From contig CAYPCH010000004.1 of the NCBI GenBank assembly GCA_964409165.1, forward strand, positions 1-61,333: DNA of 61,333 bases. Reading direction: 5' to 3'. The notes beneath the pieces were generated by a model. That model had not been told where the DNA came from, did no database searches, and worked only from the letters and a program-made list of their open reading frames with translations. Made by a program: the position numbers and the translations under genes. Shown one piece after another: positions 53,701-61,333 of the stretch (positions within the stretch are counted from its first letter, which is position 1; every line of letters starts with the position of its first letter). Origin of the DNA: CAYPCH01 sp964409165. GTDB taxonomy: Bacteria; Bacillota; Clostridia; Acetivibrionales; Acetivibrionaceae.

Positions 53701-53732
53701 ATATTGAATGCAATAAAAATCTTACATCGCAC
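53701..53732. repeat. Dispersed palindromic repeat, family C
   Basis: Reverse-orientation copy of the ATGCGATGTAAA...TATCGCATTCAATATA unit (here slightly diverged), between def and fmt in the operon. Other copies are at 26891, 34448 and 56888. Confidence 0.7.
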
Positions 53733-53748
53733 TTAAATTCTCTTTCCC

Positions 53749-53796
53749 AAGCTCTTCTTTGCTCAGGCTCTTCTTTGCTCAAGCTCTTCTTTGCTA
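53749..53796. repeat. Three 16-bp tandem repeats across the def stop codon
   Basis: AAGCTCTTCTTTGCTC is repeated three times with one or two changes. On the minus strand the first unit encodes the end of SKEEL, the second is read in another frame and introduces the stop, and the third lies downstream. Confidence 0.85.
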
Positions 53797-54239
53797 AGAT
53801 ACCTTATCACCTTGTCTGTAAATAATGTACCGTTTAAATGGTCAATTTCATGACATAATGCCCTTGCCAAAAGGTCTTTTCCTTCTACCATTATGGTCTC
53901 ACCCTTGGGGTTCAACGCTTCAACTGCAACAACCTGCGGTCTTTCCACTTCTCCAGTAATCCCCGGTACGCTCAGACACCCCTCAATATCAACAACAGCT
54001 CCTTCTTTTTTAATTATTTTAGGATTGATAAGCTCAAGCAGCCCGTCACCAACATCAATAACAACCAGCTTCTTTAGAATACCTACCTGCGGTGCAGCTA
54101 AACCCACTCCATTTGCATCATACATAGTTTCTGCCATATCCTTTAAAAGAGCCAGAATCCTGCTGTCTATCACTTCAACATTTTTACATATCTTCCGAAG
54201 TATTTCGTCATCCTCATTTCTTATATTTCTAATAGCCAT
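53763..54239 (-). CDS. def: Peptide deformylase
   Basis: Removes the formyl group from nascent proteins. 158 residues with all three motifs: GVGLAAPQVG, EGCLSVPG (metal Cys) and HEIDHLNG (metal His pair and Glu). The C-terminal tail SKEELEQRRA is encoded by a 16-bp tandem duplication that also creates the stop. Located in the usual priA-def-fmt order; ATG at 54239 follows GGGGGG. Confidence 0.96.
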   Translation of the reverse strand: MAIRNIRNEDDEILRKICKNVEVIDSRILALLKDMAETMYDANGVGLAAPQVGILKKLVVIDVGDGLLELINPKIIKKEGAVVDIEGCLSVPGITGEVERPQVVAVEALNPKGETIMVEGKDLLARALCHEIDHLNGTLFTDKVIRYLSKEELEQRRA

Positions 54240-54283
54240 AATTAGCCCCCCAAGCTTCTTATTATTACAAAATGTATATAGTA

Positions 54284-56785
54284 TTATAACATATTGACAG
54301 GATTAATATCCACACTTAAGTTCACAGAACTCCTTTCCTTTGAATAAAAACCCGAGGGCATTGATTCCCGCCCATTTTCTGCCGGAGTTCTCTTCGTAAA
54401 ATGGTGTAAATAGAATCCATCCGACACTTTTGTTAATATATTTAAAAGCATATCCAATTCCTTGCATTTTATGATAATTCTCCACCTATATTTTCCTTTA
54501 ATCTTTGAAATCGGAGCTCTTGCAGGACCAAACACCTCCATATTCTCCACTTGCAAAGCATAATCTTTAATTTCTTTCCCTACATTGACTGCCATCGCTA
54601 ATGTTGCTCTGTCATTTACACCGCTCAACATTACAGATGCCAGATGACTAAAAGGAGGATAGCGAAGCTTTTTTCTAAGCATGATTTCCTGTTCGTAAAA
54701 AGAAATATAATCTTGATTGCAGGCACATATAATACTGAAATTTTCTGTGTTATACGTCTGAATAACTACCTCTCCGGAAAGTTTGCCTCTGCCTGCCCTT
54801 CCTGCTACCTGGGTAATAAGCTGAAATGTCCTTTCGGTTGCCTTGTAATCCCCTGAATTCAAAAGACTGTCAGCAGCAATTACCCCTACCAGAGTGACTC
54901 GAGGAAAATCATGGCCTTTTGCAATCATTTGCGTCCCTACCAAAATATTTATGTTGTTATCCTTGAAGTTTTTCAATATCTCTTCATGGGAGTTTTTGTA
55001 TGTTGTAGTGTCCATGTCCATTCTTAAAACGCTGCAACCTTTAAACTGTTTTAACAGCTCCTCTTCAATCTTCTGTGTTCCCGTTCCAAAACTCCTTATA
55101 TGGGTGCTATTGCATTTTGGGCAGTTGCTCGGGCTTTTTACTGTATACCCGCAATAATGGCAGATAAGTCTACCTTCATAGGCATGATAGGTTAGTGAAA
55201 CATTGCAGTAAGGACATTTCAATGTATTACCGCAACTTCTGCATAAAACGAAAGACGCATACCCTCTTCTATTCAGAAAAATAATTGTCTGGCAGGATTT
55301 TTCTATATTCTTTTCTATCTCTTCACGAAGCTTTCTGCTGAACATAGACCTGTTGCCTTCTTCAAGCTCATTTCTCATATCTACAACGTGCACCTTGGGA
55401 AGAACCATATTATTAGCCCTCTTTGTCATCTCCACAAGCTCAATCTGCCCTGATTTTGCACTGTAGTAGGTTTCTACCGACGGTGTTGCCGAACCATACA
55501 TTAGTATGGCATTTTCAATTTTGCACCTTTCCCTTGCAATATCATTTGCATGATACTTAGGTGTCAATTCGGATTTGTATGAGTTCTCATGCTCTTCATC
55601 AATTATAACCAATCCAAGATGTTCGAGGGGTGCAAATATTGCCGATCTTGCCCCTACAACAACTTTTGTCTTGCTTTCGTGGATATTTCTCCACTGATCA
55701 TACCTTTCACCCAATGACAATCTGCTGTGAAGTACAGCTACGTCATTCCCGAAGCGTCCCCTGAACCTTTCCACCATCTGGGGAGTAAGTGATATTTCAG
55801 GTACCAGAACTATAGCCTGTCTTCCATTATCAATGCAACGCCGAATAATCTGCAGGTACACTTCAGTCTTTCCGCTTCCTGTGATTCCATGCAACAGAAT
55901 TTCCCCGAATCTGTGTTCTTCAATCATCTTGACTGTTTTATTTATAACATTCTCTTGTTCCGCTGTAGGCACAAGTGGCAAGGTTTGCGGTATCTCCCTG
56001 TTTATAAATGGATCTCTTCTTATTTCAACATCCATAAAGTCAATATAACCATATTTGTTCAAGGTTTTTAAAACCCCCGGCGAAACACCAGCAAATCTCA
56101 CAATATCACTAACGCCTATAAATTCATTGTCTATAAGCATTTCAAGTATTCTTATCTGCTTTATATTTTTAATTCTGTTGTTTTCAATATCTTCAATAAC
56201 TTCCTCTACCGGCATCTTAAGATATGCAGCTTTAATACTTTTTGCCTTTATTTTCGAAGCAAACTCTTCATAAACACCTATAATCCCTGACTCTTCGAGT
56301 TCTTTTAAATATCGGGAGATCACCCTTACTTCTTTTTTAAGCTCGTCTAATAAAAGCTCTCCTCCTGACTCTTTGAGCTTGCTAACAATCTTCAAAGAAT
56401 TGCCCTTCAGACTATTATCGTCTTTTATAAGCCTGATAATTTTTGAGCCAACTACCCCTATTCCCGGAGGCAACATGCACCTTATCACATCGGAATATGT
56501 GCAAATATACCTTTCTTTCATCCAACTTGCCAATGTCAGCATTTTCGAACTTAAAACAGGTTTTTCATCAAGTAGGCGGTATATCTCCTTAAGCTCTTCC
56601 ACCTCCGCCTCCCCGCAAATACCGGTCACATATCCCTCAATATGCTTGTTGGATTTACCGAAGGGAACAATAACTCTCATACCAGACTGTATTTTCTCCT
56701 GAAAGCCTTCAGGTATAGCATAATGGTATTCTTTATCAAATTTTCTTGTTGAACTGCTTAAAACAACCGAAGCTATATTATCCAT
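54284..56785 (-). CDS. priA: Primosomal protein N' (PriA helicase)
   Basis: Restarts stalled replication forks. 833 residues: N-terminal 3'-DNA-binding domain (YHYAIPEGFQEKIQSGMRVIVPFG), winged helix, helicase core with Walker A GITGSGKTEVYLQ (~residue 300), DEEH box (VIIDEEHENSYK), eight-Cys zinc region (CRSCGNTLKCPYC ... CHYCG ... NCPKC), and motifs GTQMIAKGHDFP and QVAGRAGR. ATG at 56785 with AAGGGG. First gene of the cluster that runs to thiN. Confidence 0.97.
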   Translation of the reverse strand: MDNIASVVLSSSTRKFDKEYHYAIPEGFQEKIQSGMRVIVPFGKSNKHIEGYVTGICGEAEVEELKEIYRLLDEKPVLSSKMLTLASWMKERYICTYSDVIRCMLPPGIGVVGSKIIRLIKDDNSLKGNSLKIVSKLKESGGELLLDELKKEVRVISRYLKELEESGIIGVYEEFASKIKAKSIKAAYLKMPVEEVIEDIENNRIKNIKQIRILEMLIDNEFIGVSDIVRFAGVSPGVLKTLNKYGYIDFMDVEIRRDPFINREIPQTLPLVPTAEQENVINKTVKMIEEHRFGEILLHGITGSGKTEVYLQIIRRCIDNGRQAIVLVPEISLTPQMVERFRGRFGNDVAVLHSRLSLGERYDQWRNIHESKTKVVVGARSAIFAPLEHLGLVIIDEEHENSYKSELTPKYHANDIARERCKIENAILMYGSATPSVETYYSAKSGQIELVEMTKRANNMVLPKVHVVDMRNELEEGNRSMFSRKLREEIEKNIEKSCQTIIFLNRRGYASFVLCRSCGNTLKCPYCNVSLTYHAYEGRLICHYCGYTVKSPSNCPKCNSTHIRSFGTGTQKIEEELLKQFKGCSVLRMDMDTTTYKNSHEEILKNFKDNNINILVGTQMIAKGHDFPRVTLVGVIAADSLLNSGDYKATERTFQLITQVAGRAGRGKLSGEVVIQTYNTENFSIICACNQDYISFYEQEIMLRKKLRYPPFSHLASVMLSGVNDRATLAMAVNVGKEIKDYALQVENMEVFGPARAPISKIKGKYRWRIIIKCKELDMLLNILTKVSDGFYLHHFTKRTPAENGRESMPSGFYSKERSSVNLSVDINPVNML

Positions 56786-56825
56786 TATTACCCCTTATTA
56801 ATAAAATTTCGTACCCGTCGATATT

Positions 56826-56964
56826 AATCACGAAAATGATTTTATATTGAAAAATCATTTTCGTGATGTTATACTAAGGAAATTGAAATGCGATGTAAAA
56901 CCTTTATCGCATTCAATATAGGGCACGAAATTTTGCCTCTTTCATTTCACTCCAAGAGACCTAA
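56826..56964. repeat. Composite of palindromic modules D, C and B upstream of priA
   Basis: The gap 56786-57048 holds no gene. 56826-56867 is family D (ATCACGAAAAT ... ATTTTCGTGAT). 56888-56920 is family C (ATGCGATGTAAAACC then TTTATCGCATTCAATATA). 56931-56964 is family B (TTTTGCCTCTTTCATTT then CACTCCAAGAGACCTAA). This is the clearest place where three families abut. Confidence 0.75.
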
Positions 56965-57048
56965 ACATTGACAGCTCTAATGTGCTTTCAACTGTATCCA
57001 TCCTATTATTTTTATTTTGATATGCCTTTCTATTCCCATCGTCTATAC

Positions 57049-57462
57049 TTAAAAGTATTTTTTGATAAACGCAGGCATTGAATTAGGGTCTCCTTCTATC
57101 GAAACATGAAACACTATTTTGAATTTAGAATAAAGTTTTTCCATTCCGTCAAAAAGTTCATTCAACTCAACTGATTGAGTATCTATTACTTTTGTTATAT
57201 CATCAATGAAAATTCCGTTTATATCATAATTCCCAGAAATAATACCACAGACAAATCCGAGAAGTGTACATGCACTACCTACGTTTACAGGGAATTCAGA
57301 TAAATTTATAAACCGTATTCTATGATTCAATTCATACATCAACTGGCTACTGCCATCAATAAAAACCACATCACCGGTATTTGAGGATACAAGTCCATTT
57401 GCAGTTTCTACAAGCTTTCTGGTCTTACCTGTGCCTTTTTCTCCGCATATAACCTTAATCAT
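57049..57462 (-). CDS. Small P-loop ATP-binding protein, function unknown
   Basis: About 137 residues. Walker A GEKGTGKTRKL at the N-terminus, and GIFIDDITKVID as a plausible Walker B (hydrophobic strand ending in Asp-Asp). C-terminal KIVFHVSIEGDP could be a sensor strand. Family not recognised; similar small ATPases occur in clostridia. ATG at 57462 (eight bases after AAGGGA) is preferred over ATG 57468. Alone between repeats, downstream of the Gx transporter gene. Confidence 0.6.
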   Translation of the reverse strand: MIKVICGEKGTGKTRKLVETANGLVSSNTGDVVFIDGSSQLMYELNHRIRFINLSEFPVNVGSACTLLGFVCGIISGNYDINGIFIDDITKVIDTQSVELNELFDGMEKLYSKFKIVFHVSIEGDPNSMPAFIKKYF

Positions 57463-57543
57463 CCACATCTTCCCTTCTCTATGTTTATTCTGTTTATTAT
57501 ACGATAATACAAAACACCAATGTTTTCAAGCGTTTTCTAACAA

Positions 57544-57572
57544 GGAAGCAAGGGGACGGTTCTGTTGCTTCC
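57544..57572. repeat. REP-like palindrome (GGGGACGGTTCT type), second copy
   Basis: GGAAGCAA at 57544-57551 pairs with TTGCTTCC at 57565-57572 around GGGGACGGTTCTG. Same core as the 84-base palindrome at 23066-23149. Confidence 0.75.
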
Positions 57573-57617
57573 TTAATTTCAGAATAATTTGACCACATAA
57601 TGGTTCTGCCCCGATCC

Positions 57618-58130
57618 TTAAGAAAATATATTGGCTTTTCTCAATCCTTTTTCTAAAAAACTTGCCACCAATCCGACAAAAACTCCTGTCACACAACCAG
57701 ATACAATAAGTACCGGCAGATATGCAATGACATCTAAATCTCTCATTATCAAAGTAGCAACAGCAATTTGTCCGATATTATGTGAAACAGCACCGGCCAG
57801 GCTGATTCCAATATTGCTCAAAGAATTGGATTTCATTCTGTACAACATCCACATGACTATAGTACTCAAAATACCTCCAGTGATACTGAAAAGGAAATAC
57901 GACATACCCTGTCCGACAAAAATGGACGATAGTATGCATCTGACAAAAACAACCGCTGTAGCTTCTTTAAAACCAAAAAACACTATTACTATTAATGTTA
58001 TTATGTTGGCAAGACCAAGCTTTACTCCATGTATCGATACAGGAACAGGTATTCTTGATTCAATTATTGATAAAACCAATGCTTGCGAAACAAACAATGC
58101 AAGCAGGACAAGCTTTCTGGTACTGTTCAC
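57618..58130 (-). CDS. Gx transporter family membrane protein (Hpre_diP_synt_I)
   Basis: About 170 residues with five or so membrane helices. SIIESRIPVPVSIHGVKLGLANIITLIVIVFFG is characteristic of the family once called heptaprenyl diphosphate synthase component I and now seen as ECF-like small transporters. It commonly lies beside NusG-domain-II and ApbE genes, as here. GTG at 58130 follows AAGGAG by seven bases; the longer frame to 58169 overlaps that site. Substrate unknown. Confidence 0.8.
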   Translation of the reverse strand: MNSTRKLVLLALFVSQALVLSIIESRIPVPVSIHGVKLGLANIITLIVIVFFGFKEATAVVFVRCILSSIFVGQGMSYFLFSITGGILSTIVMWMLYRMKSNSLSNIGISLAGAVSHNIGQIAVATLIMRDLDVIAYLPVLIVSGCVTGVFVGLVASFLEKGLRKANIFS

Positions 58131-58170
58131 ATTATACTCCTTGTATAAACCGAATCCTAAAAAACACAAA

Positions 58171-58551
58171 TCAATAGGTTACAATATCAACATCCGCTGG
58201 TTCTCCCTCAATTTTTATCATAACACGGTTGGGAAGACATACCGCTATATCACCATTTTGTTCAAGCCACCCGGTTTTTACACATACCTTGTCTGGACAG
58301 TCAGCTTTCTTGAATCTTATACGTCCATTTTCTACAAGTATTACCTCATCATAGTCTCCAGATACATTAATTTCTTCTGAACCTTCAAATGTCTCCAAAT
58401 TAATCCTTCTGATTATTTGATCGTTCTGTTTGATTACTGCAATTCTCTGTAGATTATTACCAGCACTCTTATATAACGAAACCGCAGCAAATGAACCAAC
58501 AGCAACTAATATGCTAACCGCGGCAATAATAATATCACCCTTTTTCAACAT
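58171..58551 (-). CDS. NusG domain II-containing membrane-anchored protein
   Basis: About 126 residues: one N-terminal transmembrane helix (IIIAAVSILVAVGSFAAVSLY), then an extracytoplasmic beta domain with VILVENGRIRFKKADCPDKVCVKTGWLEQNGDIAVCLPNRVMIKI. The C-P-D-K-x-C motif and PNRV are typical of the stand-alone NusG domain II family. ATG at 58551 overlaps the end of apbE by 17 bases, indicating translational coupling. The function is unknown; its genes usually accompany ApbE and Gx transporters. Confidence 0.85.
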   Translation of the reverse strand: MLKKGDIIIAAVSILVAVGSFAAVSLYKSAGNNLQRIAVIKQNDQIIRRINLETFEGSEEINVSGDYDEVILVENGRIRFKKADCPDKVCVKTGWLEQNGDIAVCLPNRVMIKIEGEPADVDIVTY

Positions 58552-59575
58552 ATTCAAATTCCTTGCTTTCATCCTCTATTTTAAATTTATCTTTCAATCC
58601 TTTGGTTATATATATCTTTTTATCTTCCGTTATAAAAACCGCTTCTACTCCGTCTAGTCCTTCAATAAACTCCATTCCTTTATCGAGTCCTAAAACAAAC
58701 ACAGTTGTCGACAAAGCGTCTGCCTCAATTGAAATATCTGAGACTATTGTTGTTGCTATTAGCCCTGACTTTGCCGGATAACCGGTTTCAGGGTCGATAA
58801 TATGATGATACATTATGCCGTCCTTTTCAAAATTTCTCTCATAATCACCCGAACTGACAACCGACTGGTCTTTAACACTAACAACACCAATATATGAGCC
58901 TTCAGCCCCCCTAGGGTTTCTTATTCCTATCCTCCAGTAACTTCCGTCAGGTTTACACCCAAGTGCCGCTACATTGCCTCCAAGACTTATCAAAGCCGAC
59001 TTCACACCGTTTTCCCTGTATATATCCAAAGCCTCGTCAGTAGCATAACCTTTGGCTATGCCCCCAACATCAACGATTTGACCTTCTTTATTGAGCTTTG
59101 CCTTTGACTCATTCATGTTAATCTGCAAATCTTTATAGTTTACCAGATTTAAAAGATTTTTAATATCATTATCTAAAGGGACTATCGGGTTTTTGTCTGA
59201 CACTCCCCAGGCTTTAACCAGTGGACCTACCGTTACATCAAAAGCACCGTTGCTTGCTTCCGAAATCCTTAGGGCTTCTGCAAGAACATACAAAGTGTCC
59301 TGACTTAAGTTAACGTATCCTTTTCCTGCCGAACCATTGAGAGAGTTTATTTCTCCTCCCTGCTTGTTAATAGTCATGTCCTCTTCTATTTTTTTAATTC
59401 TTTCAATAACTTTGTTACTGATATTTTCTGCATCATCACTGTAAATCCTCTGTATAATAAATGTGCCCATAGCAAACTTTTCGGTTTCAACCGGAACGGT
59501 TTCAATCGTACTGCATGCTGAAAAGATAAAAAATAAAACATATATCAAGCTCAGTATTGCAATTCTATTTCTCAT
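58535..59575 (-). CDS. apbE: FAD:protein FMN transferase lipoprotein
   Basis: Attaches FMN covalently to Thr/Ser of extracytoplasmic flavoproteins such as RnfG/RnfD or NqrC. 346 residues: lipoprotein signal with lipobox FSAC, then the ApbE fold with FAMGTFIIQRIYSDD, GAFDVTVGPLVKAWG, VDVGGIAKGYATDEAL (FAD site), SLGGNVAALGCKP, HHIIDPETGYPAKSG and the metal site SIEADALSTTVFVLG. No flavoprotein target is within the window. First gene of a three-gene unit with the NusG-domain and Gx-transporter genes. Confidence 0.94.
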   Translation of the reverse strand: MRNRIAILSLIYVLFFIFSACSTIETVPVETEKFAMGTFIIQRIYSDDAENISNKVIERIKKIEEDMTINKQGGEINSLNGSAGKGYVNLSQDTLYVLAEALRISEASNGAFDVTVGPLVKAWGVSDKNPIVPLDNDIKNLLNLVNYKDLQINMNESKAKLNKEGQIVDVGGIAKGYATDEALDIYRENGVKSALISLGGNVAALGCKPDGSYWRIGIRNPRGAEGSYIGVVSVKDQSVVSSGDYERNFEKDGIMYHHIIDPETGYPAKSGLIATTIVSDISIEADALSTTVFVLGLDKGMEFIEGLDGVEAVFITEDKKIYITKGLKDKFKIEDESKEFEYVEKG

Positions 59576-59689
59576 AAAAAATCACCATTCATAAAAATAA
59601 TGACCTCTATGCAAATTCCCGTAAAATAGTATTTGCATAATAAATCATTATATTACACCTCAAATCATAATGTCAAATCATGACCACCC

Positions 59690-60172
59690 ATGGCACAGCT
59701 GAAGCATGAACATTTTTTTGACTATAAAATCTGTATTGCACGCTTCGTCCCTTTACCCCAATTCGTGCTTTATCATATGTATACATTTATTGTAACAAAC
59801 ATGGAACTAGACCCAGAAAGGTTAATTCAGTTTTACTGCAATCGAGGTAGGATGGAAAATTTTATTAAGGAATCGAAGAATGGATTTGACTTTGATTCCA
59901 TGAGTAGCCAAAGGAAAATAGTAAATGCAAACCGACTACAGATATCTACATTAGCATATAATCTATTTAATTGGTTCAGAAGAATGGTACTTCCAGCGAA
60001 AATGCAAAAACTCCAAATAGAAACATTTAGGCTGAAACTTATAAAAACAGCATCCCGTATAGTGAAAAGTGCTCGTTATATAACGTTTAAACTTTGCAGT
60101 AGTTGTCTTTATAAAAAGCAGTTTTATGAAACGTTAGAAAACATCCGAAATATAAAAATTAAGCTGGAATAG
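59690..60172 (+). pseudogene. 5'-truncated IS1380-like transposase remnant
   Basis: 160 codons remain. The clear part is TFIVTNMELDPERLIQFYCN followed by RGRMENFIKESKNGFDF, then ANRLQISTLAYNLFNWFRRM and TASRIVKSARYITFKL, all matching the C-terminal third of IS1380-type DDE transposases, including the Y-x-x-R-G-x-x-E-N/Q-x-I-K-E catalytic-Glu region. The N-terminal two-thirds, with the first two catalytic Asp, are missing and the first ~35 codons do not match well. No ribosome site. No intact terminal repeats were seen. Confidence 0.8.
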
Positions 60173-61219
60173 CAAGTAATAATGTACCTTGATAAGTTCA
60201 AAATGTGAAAGAAATACTTGTAAACTGCAGGATAAGCATGCCATTTTTTAACACAAAACTGGATTTATGTCCAAGTTTTGAGCTAGCAAGGTCAAAATTA
60301 TGGACTATATTAATTATAAATCTTTCCATGAATAACTCAGGTTAAAGATATTTCTGAAGATATTGGAGCAAACCAAAGAAGAAGTGAGTTTTTCTCAGAA
60401 GCATATGCTTTTCGAGTGGACTCTAGGCATAGGGGAGTATTAGCTCTAGTAACACCTCCCTCAACCGCTACTTTTCAATAGGTATTGACTCTACACTGGC
60501 AAGTGACTTTCACCCTTGATAATATCAGAACAGTTCAGTCGTTTAGACTGGCTTGCTTTTCGTTCGTGTTGCTATGCCGAACTTATGCCGCAACGCGGCG
60601 AACCGTGACCATGATACAATATGACTTACTCTTGGAAATGTACTTATTTTTTCCCAATTTCTGCTCTTATTGATTAAACATTTTGCTCACATATCCTTAT
60701 TATCACATCCAACGCAACTACTTTTTTGTCCTCAAAAGGGCTTATTCTCTCTTTGATTTATTATCAAACCCTAGAAAGCACCCTTACTGGCAACCATACT
60801 ACATACACAAGAAATCACAATGTAAAACATTCCATAGCTTTACATACGGACTGAATGAAAGAAAAATGTATGGAACACAGAAATATAAAAATGATAATAT
60901 TCGTCATTCTAAACAAAATCATTGTAATGTTTGTTTGTTTGTTTAAAACCACTATTTACAATACTAAACTATATTTGTATAATTAACCAGTGCGCGCACA
61001 GTTTGTTTTAAGTTCATATAAAATCTTACTGGAGTAAAAAATTAGTACAACAAGACCAGCTAATTGTTGTCAAGTGTTTTTAAGAAAAAAGTTAAAAAAA
61101 ATTATTTATTAAAAAAGTGCATAACTTTAACCCCCCCAATTGAGTTGACCTAAAACAGCTGGTTCAACTTAGTAAGATGAACATTGAAAACTAAATATTA
61201 AGCAAACATAAGGTAATGC
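60173..61219. other. Gene-free, apparently degenerate region between two insertion-sequence remnants
   Basis: About 1 kb without a convincing gene. A plus-strand frame reads, from ~60345, DISEDIGANQRRSEFF..., then FRVDSRHRGVLALVTPP, a TAG, and on to 60673 (VTFTLDNIRTVQSFRLACF). It is interrupted, has no ribosome site and looks like decayed coding or structural sequence. The short open frames at 60485 and 60683 are not supported. From about 61130 a C-run (CCCCCCC) and TTGAGTTGACCTAAAAC begin what may be the right flank of the IS110-like element. Confidence 0.45.
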
Positions 61220-61333
61220 TTACGAAGCCTTTTTATTCAGCATTTTAGCATGCTCTTCGGGTTCCCTAAGTTCAAATAGTTTTTTATCTCGAAGAACTGC
61301 AAATATGATGAAAACAAGTTTATGCATAACAGC
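61220..61333 (-). CDS. IS110-like transposase, C-terminal fragment (cut by window end)
   Basis: The minus strand is open from the window edge to TAA at 61220-61222 and encodes 37 residues, AVMHKLVFIIFAVLRDKKL then FELREPEEHAKMLNKKAS. The A-x-M-H/R-K-L-x-x-I-I-(Y/F)-A-V-L-R-D pattern is the extreme C-terminus of IS110/IS1111-type DEDD transposases. The catalytic parts would lie beyond the right edge. Whether the element is complete cannot be judged. Confidence 0.65.
   Translation of the reverse strand, partial: AVMHKLVFIIFAVLRDKKLFELREPEEHAKMLNKKAS

Noticed and set aside
57631..58380. 249-codon plus-strand open frame opposite the Gx transporter and NusG-domain genes
   Set aside because: Antisense to two recognisable genes, no ribosome site, no family resemblance.
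60485..60946. Short plus-strand frames (62 and 87 codons) near the right edge
   Set aside because: No ribosome site, atypical composition, and the first is part of a frame interrupted by a stop just upstream.

Overview
The window looks like chromosome of an anaerobic, endospore-forming, cellulosome-producing clostridium, most like the Clostridium thermocellum / Acetivibrio (Hungateiclostridium) group. Reasons: AT-rich DNA with strong GGAGG ribosome sites and many TTG/GTG starts; an alpha/beta small acid-soluble spore protein and the germination protease Gpr that degrades such proteins; a GH9-CBM3c cellulase with a type I dockerin, close in length and layout to C. thermocellum CelF; an acetate-forming pta-ackA pair; superoxide reductase instead of superoxide dismutase; GatCAB transamidation; and ThiH rather than an oxygen-using thiazole enzyme. 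The genus assignment is inference from protein resemblance.

Layout. 73-1512: an FAD-dependent sugar-mutase-like or protoporphyrinogen-oxidase-like protein. 1.6-6.2 kb, minus strand: small membrane protein, GNAT acetyltransferase, ackA, pta and a TPR protein. 6.2-14.1 kb, minus: gatCAB, a membrane protein, ligA, an M50B-like protein with a broken HExxH motif and a cell-wall amidase. 14.4-20.2 kb: gpr, rpsT (plus), a stalk-domain protein, holA and comEC. 20.2-23.1 kb: a secreted SH3-NlpC/P60 hydrolase, a second GNAT protein and a spore protein. 23.8-29.4 kb, minus: a TPP-riboswitch-controlled thiamin operon, thiS-thiG-thiH-thiF-thiD2/E-thiC. 29.5-34.9 kb: engB, a stand-alone SIR2-like protein, two very small plus-strand genes, the divergent oxidative-stress genes dfx and bcp, a hendecad-repeat coiled-coil protein, tRNA-Ala(GGC) and a DUF503 protein. 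35.1-43.6 kb, plus: response regulator-PP2C and histidine kinase pair, rqcH, an aminotransferase and the dockerin-bearing GH9 cellulase. 43.6-56.8 kb, minus: the conserved thiN-rpe-rsgA-prkC-prpC-rlmN-rsmB-Zn peptidase-DUF116-fmt-def-priA cluster. 57.0-59.6 kb, minus: a P-loop protein and a Gx transporter / NusG-domain / ApbE flavin module. 59.7-61.3 kb: insertion-sequence debris, an IS1380-like transposase remnant and the C-terminus of an IS110-like transposase.

The most notable structure not explained by genes is a dense set of short palindromic intergenic repeats. At least five families are present, often joined as modules. Some lie inside operons and supply false upstream start codons for thiF and fmt. 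A fold-back element sits between gatC and gatA with a 13-bp direct repeat on either side; part of a second, inverted copy lies at the left window edge. No CRISPR array, rRNA or complete mobile element was seen. The best candidates for new biology are the repeat families, the stand-alone SIR2-like gene, the HKLGH M50B-like protein and a possible small RNA near 23.5 kb; none amounts to a proven new system.
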